The notes: generated by a model from the sequence alone, not told the origin. DNA of 8,561 nt from an uncultured Blautia sp. (GCA_905209435.1 CAJLTE010000113.1:1-8561), one strand, 5' to 3'; positions 1-6,588 are shown, numbered from the stretch's first letter. A program made the numbers and translations.

Positions 1-365
1 AATACGCAGAAGAACTTGTTAAGAAAATGGAAAAGAGCGGAGCAAAAGCTTACCTGGTTAACACAGGATGGAACGGAACAGGAAAACGTATCTCCATCAA
101 AGATACTCGTGGTATCATCGATGCAATCCTTAACGGAGATATCCTTAACACTCCTACTAAGAAGATCCCATTCTTCGATTTCGAAGTACCTACAGAACTT
201 AACGGTGTAGACACAGGTATCCTTGATCCTCGTGACACATATGCTGATGCAGCTCAGTGGGAAGAAAAAGCTAAAGATCTTGCTGGAAGATTCATCAAGA
301 ACTTTGCTAAATACGAAGGAAATGCAGCTGGTAAAGCACTTGTTGCTGCTGGTCCTCAGTTATAA
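1..365 (+). CDS. pckA: Phosphoenolpyruvate carboxykinase (ATP), C-terminal part (5' end outside window)
   Basis: The enzyme interconverts oxaloacetate + ATP with phosphoenolpyruvate + CO2 + ADP in the cytosol. Only the last 120 residues are present; the reading frame begins at base 3 and runs to TAA at 363-365. The visible part closely follows the C-terminal domain of E. coli-type PckA: it contains [17 protein letters not shown], whose Arg and Thr (residues 29 and 35 of the fragment) match the nucleotide-binding Arg449 and Thr455 of the E. coli enzyme. The motifs [13 protein letters not shown] and the closing ALVAAGPQL are also family hallmarks. The ending is intact, so this is a gene cut by the window edge, not a pseudogene. 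Arg is mostly CGT and Asn mostly AAC, a choice typical of highly expressed genes and less evident in the neighbours. A strong terminator follows 33 bases after the stop. In anaerobic Clostridia the enzyme often runs towards oxaloacetate and ATP, but the direction cannot be read from sequence. Confidence 0.96.
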   Translation, partial: YAEELVKKMEKSGAKAYLVNTGWNGTGKRISIKDTRGIIDAILNGDILNTPTKKIPFFDFEVPTELNGVDTGILDPRDTYADAAQWEEKAKDLAGRFIKNFAKYEGNAAGKALVAAGPQL

Positions 366-397
366 TTCCAAGAAATTAAATTGTCCAAATGAGTATG

Positions 398-427
398 AAA
401 GGGATGCGAGTAATTCGCATCCCTTTT
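398..427 (+). terminator. Rho-independent terminator of pckA
   Basis: A perfect 9-bp stem, GGGATGCGA (401-409) with TCGCATCCC (415-423), closes on a 5-base loop and is followed by a run of T at 424-427. Three A's before the stem can pair with the first T's to extend it to 12 bp. It lies 33 bases past the pckA stop and should end that transcript. Confidence 0.9.
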
Positions 428-620
428 TAGTACCATTCAATATTGATAATATATTCTTTTATCTTTTATATATCTATCTTTTATCTTTTTATTTCCCGCA
501 ATAATGTGTTTACATACTATATCTCTTATCGTCTAAAATATATACTCTAAAAAAATTATACTTTCTACTTGTTTTGACTCTATATATGTATGATATGCAT
601 ATACCCTATTATACTGTTAT
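428..620. other. AT-rich intergenic spacer, no gene seen
   Basis: This spacer lies between the pckA terminator and the stop of the - strand panE-like gene. It is strongly AT-rich with many TATA-like runs and a small palindrome ATATGCATAT at 593-602. I see no credible coding frame with a ribosome binding site, no GC-rich hairpin followed by T's that would terminate the panE-like transcript, and no RNA gene. Confidence 0.6.
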
Positions 621-1535
621 TTATATCAGGGTCTTGATTTTCTCTGCCACTTTCTCATATGCAGGTACCGGAACGTGATATTCTTCGCCCATTCTTACTA
701 CTTCATAAACTAATCCGTCGATTTCGGATTGTTTTCCCGCCATAATGTCTCTCTGCATGGAAGTGGTCGCTTCCGGCGCAAGGTTGGAAAGGATTTTTAA
801 GTTTACGTCTACCATATCTTTCTGAAATGGGACTCCCATGGCTTCTGCAAGTGCTGCGATTTCTCTTATCATGGTTTTGAAGAGTTCTCTGGCTTCGCCT
901 TCTTTCTGGAAGTCTGCAGCTGTTGCGTGATAATAGAGTCCTGCTGCGCCGATCGGAGATACATAGGAGAATTTCTCCAGTGCTTCGCGGCGGATATTCT
1001 CGGAAAGGATTCCGTCGATGTGGCTGTCACAGAGGTCTTTCCGGATTTCTTTTAGTTCTGGTCTGAATTCTGCTTTGTCTCTTACGCCAAATACAATGCG
1101 AAGGATCTGTCCATGCTGAAGCAGTTTTCCTGGTTCTTTGATATTTGCAGAGACATAGATACATCCGTCTGTTACCAGAAGTTCAGGCATCCGTTTCTGC
1201 ATCTTTCCACCGGTTCCGTAGATGTTTAAGACTGGAATTACGATGGTAGTTTTCTTCGCGATCCGTTTGATAAATGGTATGGTTTCATCCAGTGAATAGC
1301 CTTTTACGCAGACAAAAATTACATCTGGATGGTCTGTGTAATGTTCCATGTCTGTAGCAGGGATGGTGATTGTTTCTTCTGTTTTATCCCACATTTTCTC
1401 TAAAGCAAGACCCTGTTCCTGTATTTTTTTCAGGTGTTCGCCTCTTGCGATCAGGGTCACATCCTTGCCTGCTTTTTTCATATAATATCCGGTAACACCG
1501 CCGGTTCCTCCTGCTCCGATGATTAAGTATTTCAT
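621..1535 (-). CDS. Ketopantoate reductase family protein (putative 2-dehydropantoate 2-reductase)
   Basis: A 304-residue NADPH-dependent oxidoreductase of the PanE/ApbA family (E. coli PanE has 303 residues), cytosolic. The N-terminal Rossmann fold starts with GAGGTGG (residues 7-13, a GxGxxG dinucleotide motif), followed by VCVKGY with Lys78 and VLNIYG with Asn104, matching Lys72 and Asn98 of E. coli PanE. The C-terminal helical domain has REALEKF with the likely catalytic Lys188, and TTSMQRDIMAGKQSEID with Ser259, Asp263 and Glu271, matching the substrate-binding Ser244/Asp248/Glu256 region. The E. coli asparagines just after the catalytic Lys (Asn180, Asn184) are not obvious here (sequence SYVSPIGA), as in divergent family members, so the substrate may not be ketopantoate. 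The start ATG at 1533-1535 precedes the Rossmann motif by the usual few residues; a G-rich stretch about 12 bases upstream is the only ribosome-binding candidate. No pan genes lie nearby. The gene stands alone and diverges from the pseudouridine synthase gene. Confidence 0.85.
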   Translation of the reverse strand: MKYLIIGAGGTGGVTGYYMKKAGKDVTLIARGEHLKKIQEQGLALEKMWDKTEETITIPATDMEHYTDHPDVIFVCVKGYSLDETIPFIKRIAKKTTIVIPVLNIYGTGGKMQKRMPELLVTDGCIYVSANIKEPGKLLQHGQILRIVFGVRDKAEFRPELKEIRKDLCDSHIDGILSENIRREALEKFSYVSPIGAAGLYYHATAADFQKEGEARELFKTMIREIAALAEAMGVPFQKDMVDVNLKILSNLAPEATTSMQRDIMAGKQSEIDGLVYEVVRMGEEYHVPVPAYEKVAEKIKTLI

Positions 1536-1573
1536 AGTTTTTTCTGCCCCGCTTTCATAGTTTTGTTTCTTAT

Positions 1574-1585
1574 ATTATCATAGCA
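1574..1585 (-). promoter_or_regulatory. Possible extended -10 promoter of the panE-like gene
   Basis: Read on the - strand, TGC-TATGAT-AAT lies 39-50 bases upstream of the start codon. It is a TGn plus -10 box (TATGAT, 5 of 6 consensus). The hexamer 17 bases further upstream (CTGAAG) is a poor -35, as expected if the extended -10 compensates. This is a motif match only. Confidence 0.4.
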
Positions 1586-1638
1586 CAATTATAATTTTTC
1601 TTCAGTATATTTATGCATTACGTCGACATAATTTTGCA

Positions 1639-1667
1639 TTGACAGTTTATTTTTTGCTCTGTAATAT
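1639..1667 (+). promoter_or_regulatory. Sigma-A type promoter of the pseudouridine synthase gene
   Basis: A perfect -35 box TTGACA at 1639-1644, a 17-base spacer, and TAATAT (4 of 6 consensus) at 1662-1667. Transcription would start near 1674, giving an approximately 30-base leader before the ATG at 1705. The TTG inside the -35 box is the first base triplet of an in-frame extension of the coding frame, so that upstream 'start' is almost certainly not used. Confidence 0.7.
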
Positions 1668-1689
1668 CAATATCAGAAATATATCATGT

Positions 1690-1696
1690 AGGAAAA
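1690..1696 (+). promoter_or_regulatory. Ribosome binding site deciding the pseudouridine synthase start
   Basis: AGGAAAA lies upstream of ATG 1705, with the AGGA core 11 bases from the start codon, slightly long but usable. No comparable site precedes the in-frame TTG at 1639. It supports the shorter protein beginning MERYLEF. Confidence 0.55.
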
Positions 1697-1704
1697 GTAT
1701 TAAG

Positions 1705-2730
1705 ATGGAACGATATCTGGAATTTAGAATAGATGAACAAACTACAGAAATTAAAATTGAAGCACTCCTGAAAAAGAATGCAGGACTTACGAAACGACAG
1801 ATCAGTCAGGCAAAGTTTCGACCGGATGGAATCACAAAAAACGGAATACGCTGTCGCGTAACTGAGACAGCATATCCCGGTGATGTGATCCGTATTTGTC
1901 TGGAGGAAGCGCAGACTGCTTCTGCACATCTTGAACATTATAATCGCAAAATCGGGAATAAAAATCAAACTGACTCTTATTGTGATAAAGCTTCCTTTCC
2001 AATTTCCGAAGCTTCTCTTTCTTTGGATATTTTATACGAAGATACAGATATTCTGGCAGTTAATAAGCCAGCTGGAATAGTTACTCATCCGACAGGAATG
2101 CATTATGCAGACAGTCTCTCCAATCTTGTTGCCAGTTACTTTCGTGAGAAAAATGAACAGGTTTGTGTCCGCCCGGTCGGACGGCTGGATCAGGAGACTT
2201 CCGGGATTGTGGTTTTTGCCAAGAATCAGGTGGCTGCTTCGAGACTTCAATCTGCAAAGTCTCCCTGCAAGATCCGTAAGCAGTATCTTGCTGTTGTATC
2301 CGGTGCTCTGCCTGTAGATCCGGCTGATGTCTGGCATACCATAGATCTGCCACTGATGCAAGATCCGGAGAATCGTCTGAAGATGAAAACTGCTGCTGAT
2401 CTTTCCTCACATTCATCTGCATCATCAGGAAAAATCAAAACAGCAGTTACTCATTATCATACTATTTCTTCCAGTCAGGACTGGTCGCTTATCACACTTA
2501 AGCTGGATACCGGGCGTACCCATCAGATCCGTGTCCATATGGCTTCTGCAGGACATCCGCTTCTCGGTGATACTCTATATAATCCAGACAACAGCGTACT
2601 TTCCTGCGCCTCTTTTTCCAGAGCTGCCCTCCATGCATGGAAAGTTTCTTTTCAGCATCCTTTCAAAAATGAATTTGTTTCTCTGGAAGCTCCATTGCCT
2701 TTCGATTTTCGTGAGCTAGAGCGTGTTTGA
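1705..2730 (+). CDS. RluA/RluD-family RNA pseudouridine synthase
   Basis: This enzyme converts specific uridines in RNA (usually 23S rRNA) to pseudouridine, with no cofactor. The 341-residue protein starts with an S4-like RNA-binding segment (residues about 15-65: LTKRQISQAKFRPDGITKNG...YPGDVIRI). The catalytic domain begins at about residue 107 (LDILYEDTDILAVNKPAGIVTHP), carries the active-site motif GRLDQETSG (159-167, catalytic Asp162), and ends with LDTGRTHQIRVHMASAGHPLLGD (267-289). Most RluA-family proteins have HRLD; here Gly replaces His, a known variant that does not remove the catalytic Asp. A Ser-rich, low-conservation insert lies at about residues 230-245. The frame is open from a TTG at 1639, but that codon is inside the -35 box, so I chose ATG 1705. 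The target uridine cannot be told from sequence. The gene is monocistronic and ends 14 bases from the convergent ribH stop, with no + strand terminator of its own visible. Confidence 0.9.
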   Translation: MERYLEFRIDEQTTEIKIEALLKKNAGLTKRQISQAKFRPDGITKNGIRCRVTETAYPGDVIRICLEEAQTASAHLEHYNRKIGNKNQTDSYCDKASFPISEASLSLDILYEDTDILAVNKPAGIVTHPTGMHYADSLSNLVASYFREKNEQVCVRPVGRLDQETSGIVVFAKNQVAASRLQSAKSPCKIRKQYLAVVSGALPVDPADVWHTIDLPLMQDPENRLKMKTAADLSSHSSASSGKIKTAVTHYHTISSSQDWSLITLKLDTGRTHQIRVHMASAGHPLLGDTLYNPDNSVLSCASFSRAALHAWKVSFQHPFKNEFVSLEAPLPFDFRELERV

Positions 2731-2752
2731 AAAAGGCTGTCTGCTTAAGCCT
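2730..2752 (-). terminator. Weak terminator at the end of the rib operon
   Basis: On the - strand, AGGCT (2752-2748) and AGCCT (2738-2734) form a 5-bp stem with a 9-base loop, followed by a T run (2734-2730). The hairpin starts inside the last codons region of ribH and includes its TAA. The stem is short, so termination may be partial. It has a T run only on the ribH side and so would not terminate the opposing pseudouridine synthase transcript. Confidence 0.4.
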
Positions 2753-3212
2753 CAAGTTCTTTTATTAAATTTACCATCTCAATGGCACTGAGTGCACAGT
2801 CATAGCCTTTATTTCCTGCTTTTGTACCTGCGCGCTCAATTGCCTGCTCGATATTCTCTGTTGTAAGTACTCCGAACAATACCGGAACTCCTGTTTCCAA
2901 TGACACTGATGCAATACCTTTGGAAACCTCGTTGCATACATAATCATAATGGCTGGTATTTCCACGGATCACTGCACCGACACAGATCACCGCATCATAT
3001 TTTCCACTTTTTGCCATTTTGAACGCGATCAGCGGGATTTCAAAAGCACCTGGTACCCAGGCTACCTGAATGTCCTCTTCTTTTACATTGTGCCGTGTCA
3101 GTCCATCCATTGCACCGCTTACCAGTTTGGAAGTGATAAATTCATTAAAACGGGCTGCTACAATTCCTACTTTCATTCCATCTGATACTAATTTTCCTTC
3201 TAATGTTTTCAT
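2745..3212 (-). CDS. ribH: 6,7-dimethyl-8-ribityllumazine synthase
   Basis: RibH condenses 5-amino-6-ribitylaminouracil (from RibD and a phosphatase) with 3,4-dihydroxy-2-butanone 4-phosphate (from RibBA) to 6,7-dimethyl-8-ribityllumazine, the substrate of RibE. At 155 residues it matches the family's usual 150-160, and the sequence follows Bacillus RibH closely. Visible motifs are RFNEFI (21-26), the substrate loop WVPGAFEIP (52-60), [12 protein letters not shown] (81-92) with the proposed general base His88, and [23 protein letters not shown] (114-136) with Arg127 that contacts the phosphate. Family members assemble into pentamers or 60-subunit capsids. AAAGGA (3221-3226, read on -) sits 8 bases before the ATG. 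It is last in the operon, 112 bases after ribBA, a larger gap than the others, and that gap carries a palindrome that could give it separate control. Confidence 0.97.
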   Translation of the reverse strand: MKTLEGKLVSDGMKVGIVAARFNEFITSKLVSGAMDGLTRHNVKEEDIQVAWVPGAFEIPLIAFKMAKSGKYDAVICVGAVIRGNTSHYDYVCNEVSKGIASVSLETGVPVLFGVLTTENIEQAIERAGTKAGNKGYDCALSAIEMVNLIKELEA

Positions 3213-3246
3213 TTTTGTAATCCTTTCGCTGTAAATTTTTATTTTT

Positions 3247-3260
3247 AACCTGTACAGGTT
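3247..3260. repeat. 14-bp perfect palindrome between ribBA and ribH
   Basis: AACCTGTACAGGTT is self-complementary over 14 bases. On the - strand the possible -10 box TATAAA (3266-3261) directly abuts it, with only a poor -35 (TTCCTG, spacer about 19). The position is one where a dimeric repressor would block a start site. On the - strand it is followed by A's, so it is not a terminator for ribBA. I do not recognise it as the site of a named regulator. Confidence 0.5.
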
Positions 3261-3324
3261 TTTATACGCAGTAAATTTTATTTTTCAGGAACATTATCGT
3301 TATATTTAGAAATCTCCGCTATAT

Positions 3325-4524
3325 TTAATACTTCAGAATATGTCCCATTCGTAATTGCTTGGTTTTAAGATAGCGCAGATCATATGCGGTGGCATTCATT
3401 TGTATCGGAACTCTTTTTTTGATTCTGATTCCAAATTCCTCCAGCTGATAAACTTTATCTGGATTATTTGTCAGAAGACGCAGCTCTTTTACTCCCAGAT
3501 TTCTCAGAATCTGCGCACCAATATAATACTCTCTTTCATCCCCGGCAAATCCAAGTGCCAGATTTGCTTCCAGTGTATCCATTCCCTGTTCCTGAAGTTC
3601 ATAGGCACGGAGTTTATTGATCAGTCCGATTCCTCGTCCTTCCTGTCTCATATAAAGAAGTATTCCCCTTCCCTCTTCTTCAATCTGGGACATAGCTGCT
3701 GCAAACTGCTGTCCGCAGTCACAACGCTGAGATCCAAAAACATCTCCTGTCAGGCACTCTGAATGCACACGACAGAGAACATCTTTTCCATCTCCAATTT
3801 CACCTTTTACCAGTGCCACATGATGTTCACCATTAAGACGATTTACAAATCCGTATGCCATAAATTCTCCGTATCTGGTAGGCATTTGGGTAGCCGTTAC
3901 GCGGTCCACCAGGATATCATGGCATTTACGGTAATTCTGAATATCTTTAATCGTTATAAATTTCAGATTCCACTTTCTGGCAAGTTCCCGTAACTCAGAG
4001 GTCCGCATCATAGTACCGTCTTCTCTCATAATTTCACAACACAAACCACACTGTTTTAATCCAGCAAGTCTGCAGAGATCTACAGTTGCCTCTGTATGTC
4101 CGTTTCTTTCCAGCACTCCATTCTTCTTTGCCAGAAGCGGAAACATATGTCCGGGACGTCTGAAATCTTCAGGTTTTGCATTCTCATCTACACATTTCAT
4201 GGCTGTAACAGAACGTTCTGCTGCAGAGATTCCTGTACTGGTACTGATATGGTCTACTGAAACAGTAAAAGCAGTTTCGTGATTGTCAGAATTTTCCGCC
4301 ACCATCTGTGGGAACTGCAGTTTTCTCACATATTCCTCAGACATTGGCATACAGATAAGTCCTTTTCCATGAGTTGCCATAAAGTTAATATTTTCTGTTG
4401 TAGCAAACTCTGCTGCGCATATAAAATCTCCTTCATTTTCTCTGTCCGGATCATCCGTTACCAGAATAATTTTTCCATTTCGAAGTTCTTCCAGAGCTTC
4501 TTCTACTGAATCAAATCCGTTCAT
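3325..4524 (-). CDS. ribBA: Bifunctional 3,4-dihydroxy-2-butanone-4-phosphate synthase / GTP cyclohydrolase II
   Basis: This 399-residue fusion supplies both starting branches of riboflavin synthesis: its N-terminal RibB domain turns ribulose 5-phosphate into 3,4-dihydroxy-2-butanone 4-phosphate and formate, and its C-terminal RibA domain opens the GTP ring to the diaminopyrimidine. RibB (about 1-200) has [10 protein letters not shown] (24-33, with Arg28, Glu29 and Asp33 of the Mg/substrate site), RRPGHMFPL (122-130) and GHTEATVDL (142-150). The more common motif is DDEDRENEGD, so Pro26 replaces Glu. RibA (about 205-399) has [18 protein letters not shown] with zinc ligands Cys257, Cys268 and Cys270, then RQEGRGIGL and LLTNNPDK. 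Length equals Bacillus RibA (398). An in-frame ATG at 4593 would add 23 residues (MSSQCEYF...), but it has no ribosome binding site and no family similarity. ATG 4524 has AAGGAGA at 4531-4537, 6 bases upstream. It lies 87 bases after the ribE stop and needs that separate ribosome entry. Confidence 0.97.
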   Translation of the reverse strand: MNGFDSVEEALEELRNGKIILVTDDPDRENEGDFICAAEFATTENINFMATHGKGLICMPMSEEYVRKLQFPQMVAENSDNHETAFTVSVDHISTSTGISAAERSVTAMKCVDENAKPEDFRRPGHMFPLLAKKNGVLERNGHTEATVDLCRLAGLKQCGLCCEIMREDGTMMRTSELRELARKWNLKFITIKDIQNYRKCHDILVDRVTATQMPTRYGEFMAYGFVNRLNGEHHVALVKGEIGDGKDVLCRVHSECLTGDVFGSQRCDCGQQFAAAMSQIEEEGRGILLYMRQEGRGIGLINKLRAYELQEQGMDTLEANLALGFAGDEREYYIGAQILRNLGVKELRLLTNNPDKVYQLEEFGIRIKKRVPIQMNATAYDLRYLKTKQLRMGHILKY

Positions 4525-4530
4525 TTTTTC

Positions 4531-4537
4531 TCTCCTT
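4531..4537 (-). promoter_or_regulatory. Ribosome binding site deciding the ribBA start
   Basis: Read on the - strand, AAGGAGA lies 6 bases before ATG 4524. The alternative in-frame ATG at 4593 has no such site. This fixes the RibBA N-terminus at [11 protein letters not shown], matching where family homology begins. Confidence 0.85.
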
Positions 4538-4611
4538 ATGCGATATATTTTTCTGTTTTTAATCGGGTAAAAGTATTCACATTGACTGCTCATCTGGTTC
4601 GTGTCAAGCGG

Positions 4612-5259
4612 TTAAAAGCCATACTTACTCAGAAAATCCCGTGTAATATTACTTTTTGATGGCTGTTCTTTCACAGGCGTTATTAGTTTTTCTACGTATT
4701 TTCCAATAATATCCGTCTCAAGATTAACAATATCCCCTTCTTTACGTTCTCCAAGAACTGTAATCTTTACTGTATGTGGAATTGCAGAAATAGAAAAATC
4801 TGTTTCTGAGACTTTTGCTACTGTAAGGCTGATCCCATCAATTGTTACAGAACCTTTTATTACTATATATTTCATAATTTGCTCTGAGGTCTGAATTGTG
4901 TACCAGACAGCATTATCATCTCTGTGAATTTTTGTAATTTTTCCTGTTCCATCCACATGACCTGCAACAATATGTCCTCCAAATCTTCCATTTGCAGGCA
5001 TTGCTCTTTCCAGATTTACATGCTGTCCCGGAGAAAGCTGGATCAATGCAGAACGATTTAATGTCTCATGCATTACATCTGCCATAAATCCATTTTTCAG
5101 ACATGCAGTTACAGTCAGGCAGATTCCATTTACAGCTACGCTGTCTCCTGTTTTCAGGTCATCCAGGATTTTCTCTGCCTGTATTGTAAATACTGCTGAA
5201 TTTGCTCCTTTTTTTATTTTTTTCACAGTTCCCAGTTCTTCAACAATTCCCGTAAACAT
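4612..5259 (-). CDS. ribE: Riboflavin synthase, alpha subunit
   Basis: Riboflavin synthase dismutates two molecules of 6,7-dimethyl-8-ribityllumazine into riboflavin and 5-amino-6-ribitylaminouracil, the final step of the pathway. The 215-residue protein has the expected duplicated lumazine-binding barrels: domain 1 (1-97) opens with MFTGIVEELG and has VNGICLTV (43-50) and NLERAM (82-87); domain 2 (about 98-190) has GHVDGTG (100-106), IDGISLTV (140-147), IPHT (160-163) and NLETDIIGKY (179-188). The C-terminal tail ending FLSKYGF is the helix that supports trimerisation in the family. It overlaps the end of ribD by 20 bases, and its ribosome binding site AGGTGAG (5265-5271) is inside ribD, so translation is probably coupled. 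The gene is called ribB in older Bacillus naming and ribC in E. coli; ribE is used here. Confidence 0.97.
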   Translation of the reverse strand: MFTGIVEELGTVKKIKKGANSAVFTIQAEKILDDLKTGDSVAVNGICLTVTACLKNGFMADVMHETLNRSALIQLSPGQHVNLERAMPANGRFGGHIVAGHVDGTGKITKIHRDDNAVWYTIQTSEQIMKYIVIKGSVTIDGISLTVAKVSETDFSISAIPHTVKITVLGERKEGDIVNLETDIIGKYVEKLITPVKEQPSKSNITRDFLSKYGF

Positions 5260-6364
5260 TTCTTCTCACCTCACTCTCTATGAGAAAATCATCTCCTAAT
5301 CTGGTTATTTCGCTGTTTTTTAATAATACTGCACTGGCAGGATCAGGAAATCCCGTTCCTTCTACTGGCGTCTTTGCTTTTTCTCCTCCAAAAAGTTTGG
5401 GTGCTATATAGGTCTGAACTTTCTGAACAATGCCGCTTTCCAGTGCTGACCAGTTTAAAGTACCTCCTCCTTCCAGCAAAATACTGTCTATTTTTTCAGC
5501 TCCAAGCAGTTCCATTAATCTATTTAAATCTATGTGTCCGTTTTTCTCCGGAACATACAGAACTCTGCATCCAAGGTCTTCATAATTCTTTATCTTCTGC
5601 TCTTTACTGCTGGTCGCAAGAATTGTAGGAACTGTCGCTGCAGTCTTCACGATCTTAGAATTCAGTGGTGTTCTCAGGTGGGAATCACAGATAATACGCA
5701 CAGGATTTCTGCTGTTTTCCAGTCTGCAGGTGAGCATCGGATCATCTGCCAGGACAGTTCCCACTCCCACCATAATTCCTGTATATTTCAGTCTCTGTTT
5801 CTGTACATGCATTCTGGACGCTTCTCCTGTCACCCATCTGGATGCACCTGTATAAGCGGCAATCTTCCCATCCAGAGTCATCGCATATTTCATGACCACA
5901 TATGGTTTTTGATTTTGGATGTAATAAAAAAATGCTTCATTCAATTTATCACACTCTTCTTTTAAAACATTCTCTGTCACTTCAATCCCATGATCCTTCA
6001 AAATCCGGATTCCTTTTCCTGCAACCAGCGGATTAGGATCTGATGATCCGACGATCACGCGTCTGATTCCCGACTCCAGAATCGCATTGACACATGGAGG
6101 CTGTTTTCCGTAATGGCAGCAGGGTTCTAAAGTAACATATATAGATGCACCTTCTGGTTGTTCTGTGCATGCCGCCAGGGCTTCTCTCTCTGCATGAAGT
6201 TCACCGTATTTTCTGTGATATCCCTGGCCAATGATCTTTCCATTTTTAACGATCACGGCACCTACCATTGGATTGGGCGCTGTAAAACCCATTCCTTTTT
6301 TGGCCAGTTCTAAAGCCATTTTCATATATTGTCTGTCTTTTTCCATATCAGCTATATTTTTCAA
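5240..6364 (-). CDS. ribD: Bifunctional pyrimidine deaminase / uracil reductase
   Basis: RibD carries out steps 2 and 3 of the pyrimidine branch: deamination of 2,5-diamino-6-ribosylamino-4-pyrimidinone 5'-phosphate, then NADPH-dependent reduction of the ribosyl side chain. With the TTG start the protein has 374 residues (Bacillus 361, E. coli 367). The deaminase domain (about 7-150) has HAE (57-59) and TLEPCCHYGKQPPC (78-91), giving zinc ligands His57, Cys82, Cys91 and proton shuttle Glu59. The reductase domain (about 152-370) has KYAMTLDGKIA, GVGTVLADDPMLTCRL (200-215), LEGGGTLNWSAL (297-308) and APKLFGG (321-327). The start is uncertain: family similarity begins at MEKDRQYM, whose ATG (6346) has no ribosome binding site. 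TTG 6364, 18 bases earlier, has AGGAG 8 bases upstream, so I prefer it. The frame is open to an ATG at 6439, but that would translate the terminator hairpin at 6396-6427. It is first in the operon, directly under FMN riboswitch control. Confidence 0.93.
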   Translation of the reverse strand: MKNIADMEKDRQYMKMALELAKKGMGFTAPNPMVGAVIVKNGKIIGQGYHRKYGELHAEREALAACTEQPEGASIYVTLEPCCHYGKQPPCVNAILESGIRRVIVGSSDPNPLVAGKGIRILKDHGIEVTENVLKEECDKLNEAFFYYIQNQKPYVVMKYAMTLDGKIAAYTGASRWVTGEASRMHVQKQRLKYTGIMVGVGTVLADDPMLTCRLENSRNPVRIICDSHLRTPLNSKIVKTAATVPTILATSSKEQKIKNYEDLGCRVLYVPEKNGHIDLNRLMELLGAEKIDSILLEGGGTLNWSALESGIVQKVQTYIAPKLFGGEKAKTPVEGTGFPDPASAVLLKNSEITRLGDDFLIESEVRRNVYGNC

Positions 6365-6372
6365 TACCTCAT

Positions 6373-6377
6373 CTCCT
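6373..6377 (-). promoter_or_regulatory. Ribosome binding site supporting a TTG start for ribD
   Basis: AGGAG on the - strand, 8 bases before TTG 6364. Neither ATG 6346 nor ATG 6439 has a Shine-Dalgarno match at a normal distance. It also lies just past the second terminator, as expected for the first open ribosome entry site of a read-through transcript. Confidence 0.6.
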
Positions 6378-6395
6378 GCTCTTCTGATGATACAG

Positions 6396-6427
6396 AAAAA
6401 GCCCCGGTGTTTTTCAACATCCAGGGC
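6396..6427 (-). terminator. Second intrinsic terminator hairpin before ribD (T2)
   Basis: On the - strand GCCCTGG (6427-6421) pairs with CCGGGGC (6407-6401), including one U-G pair. An inner TGTT/AACA stem closes a GAAA tetraloop, with a single bulged A. A run of five T's (6400-6396) follows. The hairpin is GC-rich and stable. It lies 82 bases past the first terminator and 32 bases before the likely ribD start. Either it is a second control point of the riboswitch or a back-up stop. Confidence 0.75.
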
Positions 6428-6508
6428 CTGTAAATTCATATTTGATATGAATTATCTTTTTGTGAATCTGACTTTTTACTTCATCGCTGAAACTGCTTTA
6501 ATGATATT

Positions 6509-6543
6509 AAAAAAGCTCTGGAATAAATTTATTATTCCAGAGC
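6509..6543 (-). terminator. First intrinsic terminator of the FMN riboswitch (T1)
   Basis: A perfect 12-bp stem on the - strand, GCTCTGGAATAA (6543-6532) with TTATTCCAGAGC (6526-6515), a 5-base loop, then six T's (6514-6509). It starts 46 bases after the 3' end of the aptamer, a normal distance for a riboswitch expression platform. With FMN bound, transcription should stop here. The 5' arm resembles the complement of an aptamer segment, giving a possible antiterminator. Confidence 0.9.
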
Positions 6544-6588
6544 AGTCAGCTTTCACAGATCAGTTAATTCTTCTGTATCTTTACTACT

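Noticed and set aside
223..504. 93-codon + strand frame covering the pckA end and its terminator
   Set aside because: It runs out of frame through conserved pckA codons and then through the terminator hairpin; no ribosome binding site or recognisable protein.
585..605. ATATGCATAT and surrounding TATA-rich repeats as an operator or origin-like element
   Set aside because: The spacer is so AT-rich that short palindromes are expected by chance, and no gene start lies next to it.
2032..2425. Two overlapping - strand frames of 109 and 114 codons inside the pseudouridine synthase gene
   Set aside because: They are antisense shadows of the catalytic domain, mutually overlapping, with no start signals.
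4593..4607. TTGACA on the - strand (4607-4602) and an in-frame ATG at 4593 as an internal promoter or longer start of ribBA
   Set aside because: No acceptable -10 box lies 16-18 bases downstream of the TTGACA, and the ATG has no ribosome binding site; the added 23 residues have no RibBA similarity.
5374..5965. Open frames of 84 and 143 codons on the + strand opposite ribD
   Set aside because: They are antisense to a well-supported gene, have Cys/His/Ser-rich composition typical of shadow frames, and have no ribosome binding site.
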